Assembly (NCBI RefSeq): GCF_902459465.1
Contig: NW_022985698.1
Span: 62,001-126,000, forward strand
Source of the DNA: Asterias rubens
Taxonomy: Eukaryota; Echinodermata; Asteroidea; Forcipulatida; Asteriidae
DNA: 64,000 bases
Reading direction: 5' to 3'
The notes under the pieces are model-generated. The model was not told the DNA's origin, ran no database searches, and saw only the letters and a list, made by a program, of their open reading frames with translations. This document shows positions 21,612-33,600 of the stretch, piece after piece (the stretch's first letter is position 1; every line of letters starts with the position of its first letter). The translations under genes were made by a program, and so were the position numbers.

Positions 21612-24600
21612 CTCTGAAATAATCAAAAGAAGAAACAACAAAATATTAGTTTGGGTCACAGACTAGAACAGATAAGCGATTTGTGGAAGTAATTTTTGAA
21701 TCATTTCCTGATAAAATATCATGAGTTTTTTTGTCCCGATCTTCACCTTTCACCTACATTCATATGTAGACGACCGCTGCCCAACGTCATCTCGGACCAA
21801 TCAAAACACATATACAGGTCACTGCACTTTTATTCAATGAAATGATTGTACCTAATGAAACCACTGGTGCTAGAAAAGCAAGTAGCTGCGGATAATGAGA
21901 GGGTACCAGTTTAAGGGTTGTGGACAGCATTGGGTGCGTTCGATTAGCTTCCCTGGGTCGACCCCGAGGTGCCCACGATCACTCGGGTGAGCCCCTGATA
22001 AGAGCTAATCGAACGATAATTCTCGCCCTCTCGTGGTGACGCCATGCATCTCGGGTCACCCCAAGTGACCCACTCCACAAGCAGGGCACTGGGGGCTGAG
22101 CCAGGTGAGCCACCGGAATGACTTCAAAGCTATTCGAACGCACCGGGGGCAGACCGGGGCTGACCCAGGGAAGCTAAACGAACGCACTCACCATTTTGTC
22201 TGCTCCCGCAATCCACTTCCTCTCCCGCATCGTCAGTGAAGATAACGTGACACTGGCCACATCGGCTGATGGTGCACTTAGCGCTAGGGTGATTCTTACA
22301 CGAGGCATTCCAACACATGTTATCATTGCATGGTGTCTGTACGGCTGGTGCATTAGGTTGACACTCTGAGATTGCTGTGGGGTTTTTACAACAAAGATAA
22401 CTTGGCATTTTGGCAGATGTTTCCGTATAATAATTCACAGTGTATTTAAGACCAGTGCCTGTTTTTATCAGGGCCAGTCAAATACCTTTTGTTCACATAC
22501 AATCTTCTTGCCTGGGCAGCATGACATGGTGATCGTGATTGTGACTGGCTCACAAGCTTACGTCACAGCACGTTCAACCAATGAAATTACAGTGTATGCA
22601 AGACCAGTGCCTGTTTTTATCAGGGCCAGTCAAATACCTTTTGTTCACATACAATCTTCTTGCCCGGGCAACATGATCCTGGTGGTGTTAGATGTCGACA
22701 TGTTGATCGTGACTGTTAGAGGGTGCGTTCGTTTAGCTTCCCTGGGTCGACCCCGGTCTGCCCCGGTACGTCCGAATACCTTCCACGGGGCTCACCCGGG
22801 TCAGCCCCCAGTGCCCTGCTTGTGGAGTGGGTCACTTGGGGGTGTCCTGAGGTGCATGCCGTCACCACGAGAGGGCGAGTGTGATCGTTCGATTAGCTAT
22901 TGTCAGGGGCTCACCCGAGTGAGCACACTGAGGGGTCGACCCAGGGAAGCTTATCGAACGCACCCACTGTCTCGTAAGCTTATACGTCACAGCACGTTTA
23001 TCCAATGAAATCATAATGTATGTAAGACCAGTGCCTGTTTTTATCAGGACCAGTCAAAATACTTACGTTGTTCACATACAATCTTGTTGCTCGGGCAGCA
23101 TGATCCTGGTGGTATTAGATGTCGACATGGTGAATGTGACTGCCTCACAGCGTGCAGCTTGTGCGGGTTACCAGCGTCAGGACAGAACCACACGTTACAG
23201 AAGAGTTGGCCATTCACGCATTGACACCACGTACATGGATCATCACTTGTTTTCTCGTTGTGGGCATAGTGTTTCCCATCCTGCATGCAACCTTGACAAA
23301 ACCAATGACAAGTTCAACATTAGGTTTAGTCTTGTTTTCAAGAGTCGTTCCCAGGGAGGATTCAATTTAAAATCATAAAACAATCTATTCATTTGAGACA
23401 ATCAATTTTGAGAACATTGTGTTACTCACCTTCCAGTTCATAGTGTGGGCAGCAGTGTCCTGGGGCGGCTACACCCAGATATTTGCCCAGAGGTTTCGGA
23501 CACGTAATGACCATACAAATCACTTCACCATTCTGGCACTTGCAACTCTTGCAATCATCAACGTCCCACGTACTTCCATGTTCATGTTCAGTTCCATCGT
23601 CAGCACGGCATGGGATGGAGGCTGTAGATAGGGAGAGCAGTTGTTTTATATATTAGTTCAGGTTGAATTATTAATAGTACATTAAACACACTTGACACAT
23701 TTTGGTAAGAGTCAAATACCAGATTCTCACTTGGTGTAACCCAAAATATGCATAAAATATCCAATCTGTGAAAATTTGGTCTCAAAAGGCCTTCGTAGAT
23801 GCAAAACAAAAATGAGGAAATTCTGTGTATTTCTTAAAACTTTAGATTGTTGTTGTCTACAATGCTCATTCTGGTCAAACTGTGATGTCTTATACATAAG
23901 TAGGATTTGAAACTTTGCATGGTGGGAACTATTAGAGATGGTTTGCGGTAAACACCATGCGAAAAATTATCTCTTTTTGAGTAGTGTTTAAGTTCTGAAA
24001 AGTTGTGATTAACGGCACAACGTTTCAATCAATATGCTCTGATCGTCTTCAGGACTCTAGATCCACAGACACAAGTATATTGGCTTATAATACAGCGAAA
24101 TAAGCGGCAAAGCGGACTTGGCTTACTCTAAAGCGCAAAATGTATCTTCAGTTCCTACAATCCTTGTGTTTTTGAGGGTTTTTGTTGTTCATTTGTGACT
24201 AGGAATTGTTAGTTTTTCTGCTTAGTTTGTCAATGGAATTTGTTTTGAAGACTTTGTGGCAGCAAACTTACCAGGAGAAATCCATTGTTCTCGGTAATGT
24301 GCGCATGCTCAGAACTACGTAAACAATGGAAATTTACCTGGTAGGTTTGCTGCCACCAAGCGTCCCAAAGTCTCCCATTGCGTGTAGTATTTTCAAAGGA
24401 TATATTATTAATCATAGTACAATTCGTAAGTTCGTTAATTTGACAGGAATAAAATCATCTTACTACATTGGTATACTGGGCAGCATTGGTCTACCGAAGC
24501 GGGTATTTCCACACAGCTCTCATGCGGGTTAGCTGAACAAATAGTGTGGTTACAACTCAGTTTGCCATTAACACAGTTACACTGTTGACAGTTGTCTGGT

Positions 24601-27600
24601 TCCCAGGCTTCTCCATTGTTATATGACAATCCTTGTTGGTCAATGCATGGCAAAGAATCTTTAAAAAACAGAACGCAACGTTGGGTAAAAATTAAAGTCA
24701 ATAAAAACGTGCGCGGTAAGAAGTATAAAATAGCCAATCTGTGAAAATTTTTGCAAAACAAAAATAAGGAAATTTTGTGTATTTCTTAAAACTTTTGAAC
24801 TGGTCATACTGTAACGTCTTATACATAAGTATGATTTGAAACTATGCATGGTGGGAACTATTGAAGAGGTTTGTGGGAATTGTGGTAAACACCATGTGAA
24901 AAGTTATCTCTGTTTGAGTAGTGTTTCAGTTCTGAAAAGTTGTGATTAACGGCACAACGTTTCGATCAGTATGCTCTGATCGTCTTCAGGACTCTAGATC
25001 CACAGGCACAAGTACAATGGCTTATAATACAGCGAAATAAGCAATAAGGCGGCTTGGTTTAATTACTCTTAGTGCAAAATGTATCTTCAGTTCCTACAAT
25101 TCTATTGTTTTTGAGATGTTTTGTCGTTCATTTTTAATAGGAAAAGTGAGTTTTTTTTCCTTGGTTTGACAATGGGAAACTTTTGGGACGCTTGGTGGCA
25201 GCAGACTTGTGGCATCAGGTAAAATCCATTGTTCTCGGTAATGTGCGCATGCTCAGAACTACGTTAACAATGGAAATTTACCTGGTAGGTCTGCTGCCAC
25301 CAAGAGTCCCAAAGTCTCCCATTGCGTGTAGTATTTTTAAAGGATATAATATTATTAATCATAGTACAATTCGTAAGTTCGTTAATTTGACAGGAATAAA
25401 ATCATCTTACTACATTGGTATACTGGGCAGCATTGGTCTACCGAAGCGGGTATTTCCACACAGCTCTCATGCGGGTTAGCTGAACAAATAGTGTGGTTAC
25501 AACTCAGTTTGCCATTAACACAGTTACACTGTTGACAGTTGTCTGGTTCCCAGGCTTCTCCATTGTTATGTGACAATCCTTGTTGGTCAATGCATGGCAG
25601 AGAATCTTTAAAAAAGAAAACGAAACGTTGGGTACAAATTAATGTCAATAAAAACGTGCGCGGTAAGAAGTAGAGCAGCGTTGGGTAACTTTCAAACTCG
25701 AAGTACTGCATATACAAACTATCCCTCAGTATTTGAATATACGCTTCCTTGATTGTGTGTTTTTCTATCTCAAACAAAGCGACCACCTTTTAAAATGAAA
25801 TGTCCATGGGTTATTTGTATCGTATGTATCTACATCAGGCCTGGAATTACGTGCAGGCCACGGAGGCCATGACCTCCGTTGCCCCTAGTCTTGGCCTTGG
25901 TGCCCCTTCAAAAGCTTCACATAGACTTTAAGATTTTCCAACTTTTATTTTGGCATCGATGCAATGCAAAATTTGTAATCGATTTTTCACTATTCTCTCG
26001 TGACCCAGATGGCCGATCGATCCCAAACTTCCACAGGTTTGTCAGTTTATGTATATGGTGCACGACATAAAGTGTTTACACTGCCATCAACTGTTTTGTT
26101 AGCAAAAACCAATTCTGTAATATTCCTTTAAATGATGTCATAACAAAGCCCATTGATAAATAAACATTCTACAATTGTGTTTATTATTTGACCATTCCTT
26201 CCCCCCATTTTATCTCGTCTGGTTTGTGATTCTGCTCGAATTTTACAATGAGTAGGCCTTAATGGTTTTAATACGGGGGTTCTTATAATATATGTCGTTT
26301 GTAAATTGCTTTCACTTGCTATGATTGTTGTTGAAAAAGCGAAAGTAAAAACACCCTTGTTGCATGTGTGCTTTTAGATACACGAAACAGGCTTGATGTC
26401 TGCAATCTTTCTCAAAAACTGCGTTTTACTTAAGAAGGAGCCGTTGCTCACAATGTTTTATACTATAACCAGCTCTCCTTTTCTTGTTACCAAGTATGCT
26501 AATGGTTTGAGTAATCGCCTTTAAAGACACTGGACACTTTGGTAATTCCCCTCTTGGTGTATCACAACATAATTACAAAATAACAAACCTGTTAAAGTTT
26601 GAACTTAATTGGTCGTCGAAGTTGCGAGATAATAGTGAAAGAAAAACACCCTTGTGTTGTGTGCTTGATCTCGAGACGTCAAAATCTACCTGAGGTCTCG
26701 AAATCAAATTCGTGGAAAATTACTTCTTTCTCAAAAAATACGTTACTTCAGAGTGAGCCGTTTCTCAAAATGTGTTATACATCAAAAGCTCTCTATTGAT
26801 CATTAACAAAACAGTTTTTAAGGTAAAAATTATTTTGAGCAACTACCAATAGTGTCAACTGCCTTTCAGTTGAATGCTATACAACCAATTATACACGTGT
26901 TACAATATCTTACCACATTCGTACTCGGGACAGCATTTGGGACTTCCCGAAGACTGTTTTATGACGCAGCTCTCGTGTGGTTTACCTGCACAAACTTCCT
27001 TGCGACACGTCTGGATACCATTCAGACAATAACACATTGTGCACAATGTGCTCCACACTTCTGCATGTTTGTGTGAGATTCCTGCATCATCTTTGCATGG
27101 CAAAGAATCTTCGAAATAAAAACATCAAATAGTTAGCAACAATAGAAACTGGTTGGGTAACCTTTTAAAAGCAGTGGACACTATTGGTAATTACTTGAAA
27201 TAGTTATAGCATAAAACCTTACTTGGTAACGAGTAATGGGGAGAGGTTGATAGTATACACATATTTTTTGACTGCTTCGAGTGCTATGGTTAAAACTACG
27301 ACTCCCAAGGTGATCCTCTGAGCGTTCTATTTTCCCGAGGCGCAGCCGAGGGACTGGATTGGTCCGGGATCACCGAGGGAGTCGTAATTTTAACCATGGC
27401 ACGAGTTAAAGCGGTCAGTATTTGTTTTATAACACCCACACAGGCTATTTATCATCTTCGTACACGTAACGTTCTTATACGCGCGTTTCAGATACACTGC
27501 ACAACTGATTGAGTTCGAGGTGGGAATAAAGACGTCTGGGTACTGCACGCCGTGTGATAGTCGTCGGACTATCACACGGCAAACGATGCACTATCACACG

Positions 27601-30600
27601 GCAAACGACGCACTATCACACGGCCGCCGTTTAGTAAAACTAAGACATATCATGTGACGCGCTCTAAACTAATGAAAAGGCAGAATATTTGTAAGGGGTG
27701 TTATATATACAAAAAAAATGTGAGAAACGGCTCCCTCTGAAGTGACGTAGTTTTCGAGAAAGAAGTAATTTTCCAAGAACTTGATTTCGAGACCTCAGAA
27801 TTAGATTTTGAGGTCTTGAATTGTCGTGTGACAACGGTGTTTTTCAATTTTCACAGGTTTGTTATTTCATGCATATGTTGAGATACACCAAGTGAGAAGA
27901 CTGGTCTTTGACAATTACCAGTAGTGTCCAGTTTTTTTAATGAAATAAAAAGTGAAATCATCTTACTACATTGGTATACTGGGCAGCATTGGTCTTCCGA
28001 AGTGGGCTTTTCAACACAGCTCTCATGCGGTTTAGCTGAACAAATAGTGTGGTTACAACTCAGTTTGCCATTAACACAGTTACAATGTTGACAGTTGTCT
28101 GGTTCCCAGGCTTCTCCATCATTATGTGACAATCCTTGTTCGTCAATGCAAGGCAAAGAATCTTAAAAACAAAGCATTTTAAACGCAATGTTTGGTAATG
28201 ACTCTGGAAATTTAAAGGGAGTTTAACTGCGCGTTATGCGAGCAAACACGTAAACGTGAACGTCACAAATTTGTGTTGTGGCTTGGTGACGTCACCACTT
28301 TGGGCTTATTTCATGGTCACGTATGACGTCTGCACGCACCTGACGTGGAAAATGGTAACTTCACGTTACCATAAACAACACAATTTTCTGACGTTCACGT
28401 GTTTGATCACGTAACGTGCAGCTAAATCTCGCTATTGTCAACAGAAACCTACGTGGTAAGAAGTACAGCAGCTTTGGAATAAACAGTATAATGCATTTTG
28501 AGAAACTTTTTACTTCGAAGTACTCCATTTTATGAAATAACCCCCCCCCCCCCCCCCGCCAAAACAAAAGCCCAGTTCCTTGAATACTTTAAAGGGTCTA
28601 GGTACTTTTTACACAATGTCCACAGATTTACATTAAACTTAAACAGTCTGAAGATAATGATGGTAGAAAGCTTCCCTTAAAATATTACTTGCTGAGGTGC
28701 TGTAGTTTTTTAAGAAAAGAGTAAAACAACGCCACGAAAATTATTTTAGTATCAGGTTTAGCATGTAAAAACGTATTAACCAGTTATAGTTAAAGATGCT
28801 ATGTAAGATTTTTGGCCAATTTGGCCCAAATATTTTGATTTAAAGATCAACAGGTATTTTGATTTGGGTCGAGAAAGTTACAAGCTTTCATTTGAGTCAT
28901 TGCTCGAAAAAGTGCGCCAATTCGTAGCAGTGAAATAAAGTGCTCAAAATTAGTTTTTGTCGGGATCCCGACAATATATCACGTGACCAATTCTTATGTG
29001 TTTTATAAGAAACGTTTTAAGATTTTGTCATGGTTCCTGTCCATTAAAATTAAAAGTTAAACCTGTTTTCGTTAGAGCGAGTGATACTCTTTGAAATACC
29101 ATTCACTCAAAAAAAACTATTTTTTAATGTTTGGGGCCAAAAATCTGACATAGCATCTTTAACATATCATAACTGGTTAATCCGTTTTTACAGACGAAAA
29201 TTATATTTGTCCCCCTTCTCATTTCTCAAAACTACAGCACCCCAGCAAGTTATACTTTAATGTAAGCTTTCTATCATCATTATCTTCTTAGTAAGTTTAA
29301 TGTAATTTGTGGACATTATGATTTGTCTTTAAAAAGTACACAATTAATCTGTAAAGACTTATCTTACCACATTCATATTCTGGACAGCATTGGTCTACCG
29401 AAGTGTATTTTTCTACGCAGCTCTCATGTGGTATACCTCCACACACTGTGACGTCACATGTTGTGGTTCCATTTTGACAAGCACATTTTTTACACTTGTT
29501 CTCTTGCCACTCGTCTCCATGATCGTGTAAGATTCGTTCCTCCAAATTATTAACGCATGGGAAGAAATCTTCCAAGTAAAAACATGACATTATGATTATC
29601 CACAAGGGAAACTGGTTGGGTAAACTTAAACATTATGCAATTAAAATGGGATCATAGTGAACTAAAGAATTAACTAACCAGAGCGGGACTTGAAACTGTG
29701 ACTTTCTCTACGAACTGAGCTATCCAAATGTTTATTGATTTTGGTTTTAACCCATACACCGATGTGTGTTAATAGCACTGTATACTCAGTACTTTCCCGA
29801 GTTCTGTTAAAAAACATGTACATTTTTATACACCGCATTTTACAAAGTTTGTTAATTACATTCAAATTATGAGTAGTTTACTGTAATACATAGTAACTTA
29901 GAAAGATATGAAAACAAATGAAAGTTCACAATGATGTAGATAGTTATATATATTAGGACGCTTTAAGTAGGACAACAATTAGGTTTTGTTCCACCAAATA
30001 GGAAATTCCAAGAGAATGTTCACACGATGTCATGTGTTTGTGCACGGAAAGTGTGGTTTTACATTGCCCTCATTGTAATGATTTTCCTGCCAATATTTTC
30101 AATACAAATATCATTATGAAGCTGCAAATCCCTTTATTTTCACCCTCAAAATATTTGATTGGATGAAGGGGTATAGCTGTCAGCTATGAGTCGGCCGGAC
30201 AACTTCGCGATCTCCCTTATCACAGCCCAACTTCACGCCGTGCACAACGCAAAATCCACGGCGCGTGAGCTCGCTCAAATCTCAGTAAATTACGTGGTCT
30301 AACCATACTCTCAAAAGAACTCTCTTTTGTTAGTAGAATACTGGGAACATCAAACAGCAAATGTGATTTAAATCAATGTCACAATATTCAACTTAATAAA
30401 AAGGGCTCCGCTTTTAGTTAAAAGTGTGATTAATTGAAAATACAGCCAATTATGGTGTATATGAGTCTTCCCATGTCTTACTGTGTAGCTGTGTTTTTCT
30501 ATACCCACTAATAGGACACGTGATCTTATGTAAACATTGGCAGGGCAATCGGTCTATTCTTCGGGATGGGTAGGGCTGAGCTGCACTGTGGGTATAGGGG

Positions 30601-33600
30601 AGGCTCTAATTCCTGGGGATGGGTGGTAGGGCTGAGCAGCACTGTGGGTATAGGGGAGGCTCTAATTCCTGGGGATGGGTGGTAGGGCTGAGCTGCACTG
30701 TGGGTATAGGGGAGGCTCCAATTCCTGGGGATGGGTGGTAGGGCTGAGCTGCACTCTGGGTATAGGGGAGGCTCTAATTCCTGGGGATGGGTGGTAGGGC
30801 TGAGCTGCACTGTTGGGTATAGGGGAGGCTCTAATTCCTGGGGATGGGTAGTAGGGCTGAGCTGCACTCTGGGTATAGGGGAGGCTCTAAATTCCTGGGG
30901 ATGGGTGGTGGCTGAGCTGCACTCTGGGTATAGGGGAGGCTCTAATTCCTGGGGATGGGTGGTAGGGCTGAGCTGCACTCTGGGTATAGGGGAGGCTCTA
31001 ATTCCTGGGGATGGGTGGTAGGGCTGAGCAGCACTGTGGGTATAGGGGAGGCTCTAATTCCTGGGGATGGGTGGTAGGGCTGAGCTGCAATGTGGGTATA
31101 GGGAGGCTCTAAATTCCTGGGGATGGGTGTTAGGGCTGAGCTGCACTGTGGGTATAGGGGAGGCTCTAATTCCTGGGGATGGGTGATAGGGCTGAGCTGC
31201 ACCGTGGGTATAGGGAGGCTCCAATTCCAGGGGATGGGTGGTAGGGCTGAGCTGCACTGTGGGTAATGGGGAGGCTCTAATTCCTGGGGATGGGTGGTAG
31301 GGCTGAGCTGCACTCTGGGTATAGGGGAGGCTCTAATTCCTCGGGATGGGTGGTAGGGCTGAGCTGCACTGTGGGTATAGGGGAGGCTCTAATTCCTGGG
31401 GATGGGTGGTAGGGCTGTGCTGCTCTGTGGGTATAGGGGAGGCTCTAATTCCTGGGGATGGGTGGTAGGGCTGTGCTGCACTGTGGGTATAGAGGAGGCT
31501 CTAATTCCTGGGGATGGGTGGTAGGGCTGAGCTGCACTGTGAGTATAGGGGGGGCTCTAGTTCCTTGGGATGGGTGGTAGGGCCGAGCTGCTCTGTGGGT
31601 ATAGGGGAGGCTCTAATTCCTGGGGATGGGTGGTAGGGCTGAGCAGCACTGTGGGTATAGAGGAGGCTCTAATTCCTGGGGATGGGTGGTAGGGCTGAGC
31701 TGCACTGTGAGTATAGGGGGGCTCTAGTTCCTTGGGATGGGTGGTAGGGCTGAGCAGCACTGTGGGTATAGGGGAGGCTCTAATTCCTGGGGATGGGTGG
31801 TAGGGCTGAGCTGCACTGTGGGTATAGAGGAGGCTCTAACTCCTGGGATGGGTGGTAGGGCTGAGCAGCTCTGTGGGTATGGGGGGGGGGAGGCTCTAAT
31901 TCCTGGGGATGGGTGGTAGGGCTGAGCTGCACTCTGGATGTAGGGGAGGCTCTAATTCCTGGGGATGGGTGGTAGGGCTGAGCTGCACTGTGGGTATAGG
32001 GGGGCTCTAATTCCTGGGGATGGGTGGCAGGGCTGAGCTGCACTGTGGGTATAGGGGAGGCTTTAATTTCTGGGGATGGGTGGTAGGGCTGAGCTGCACT
32101 GCGGGTATAGGGGAGGCTCTAATTCCTAGGGATGGGTGGTAGGGCTGAGCTGCCCTGTGGGTTTAGGGGAGGCTTTAATTTCTGGGGATGGGTGGTAGGG
32201 CTGAGCTGCACTGTGGGTATAGGGGAGGCTCTAATTCCTAGGGATGGGTGGTAGGGCTGAGCTGCACTGTGGGTATAGGTGAGGCTCCAATTCCTGGGGA
32301 TGGGTGGTAGGGCTGAGCTGCACTGTGAGTATAGGGGGGGCTCTAATTCCTGGGCATGGGTGGTAGGGCCGAGCTGCACTGTGGGTATAGGGGAGGCTTT
32401 AATTCCTGGTGATGGGTGGTAGGGCTGAGCTGCACTGTGGGTATAGGGGAGGCTTTAATTTCTGGGGATGGGTGGTAGGGCTGAGCTGCACTGTGGGTAT
32501 AGGGGAGGCTCTAATTCCTGGGGATGGGTGGTAGGGCTGAGCTGCACTGTGGGTATTGGGGAGGCTCCAATTCCAGGGGATGGGTGGTAGGGCTGAGCTG
32601 CACTGTGGGTATAGGGGAGGCTCTAATTCCTGGGGATGGGTGGTAGGGTCGAGCTGCACTGTGGGTATAGGGGAGGCTTTAATTCCCGGTGATGGGTGGT
32701 AGGGCTGAGCTGCACTGTGGGTATAGGGGAGGCTTTAATTCCCGGTGATGGGTGGTAGGGCTGCGCTGCTCTGTGGGTATAGGGGAGGCTCTAATAGACC
32801 GATTGCGCTCCGCACGTCACGTGACCTATAGTGGGTATTGTGTAAACAAACACGGCTTACTGCATATAAACGTGCGTTAAAAAGACATGATTACTGTTGC
32901 AATTTTTTGCTCCAAAAAAAGACTTAAACGGTGTATGTAACTTTTGTAGAACGAAAACACAATGTCCACAGATTTACACTAAACTTACACAGTTTGAAGA
33001 TACTGATAGTAGAAAGCTTCTCTGAAAATATTACGAGCTGAGGTGCTGTAGTCTTTGGGTAATGAGTAAAAGAATGTCATGAAAATAATTTTCGTCTCAT
33101 GAGACGAAAATTATTTTAAGCACTTACAAACGTATTTTCATGCCATTTTTACTCATTTCTCAAAAACTACAGCACCCCTCTATTAAAGTAATATTTGAAG
33201 AGAAGCTTTCCACTATCATTATCTTCAAACCCTGTAAGTTTAACGTAAATCTTTGGACATTTTGAAATGGTATCCAAATCCTTCAATTCACGAAATCACT
33301 GAAAGAATATTCCGGAGTTTGTCACATGAGACTTTACCAATGGCTGAACAATGCCAATAATGGGTATAAGGTGAAGCAGAGGCTTTGGTGCCTTAACCTA
33401 TGAAGACCATCAAAGCATACTTATCGAAACGTTGAGTCGGTAACCGGTTCTTTTCTTCAGGAGAAACAATAAATACTTTCGACGTGGCTTAAAACATAAA
33501 CACATTTACTTACAATTAGTTTATACAAAATAGTAAAAACAAAACAGAACTTCAAACTAGAAATCAAATGCACTGAAAATAATGCTATAAAGTTGACTTA

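Larger units (their letters stand above)
23790..25700. repeat. Tandem duplication of about 950 bp containing one VWFC exon
   Basis: The block 23830-24760 recurs at 24780-25700, including the intronic R4 repeat (TTTGAAACT.TGCATGGTGG), the phrase TAATACAGCGAAATAAGC and a whole VWFC exon. The exon offset is 947 bp. The two exons differ at one amino acid (Tyr/His). Confidence 0.88.

Noticed and set aside
22508..23008. 166-codon plus-strand frame
   Set aside because: It runs through the triplicated exon tail and a MITE on the strand opposite the real exons.
30526..32659. Several 60-150 codon proline-rich open frames on the minus strand
   Set aside because: They are translations of the 56-bp minisatellite; all frames stay open because the unit lacks stops, and no splice or start context exists.
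30559..32792. Possible CRISPR array
   Set aside because: The units are contiguous with no variable spacers and the DNA is animal nuclear.
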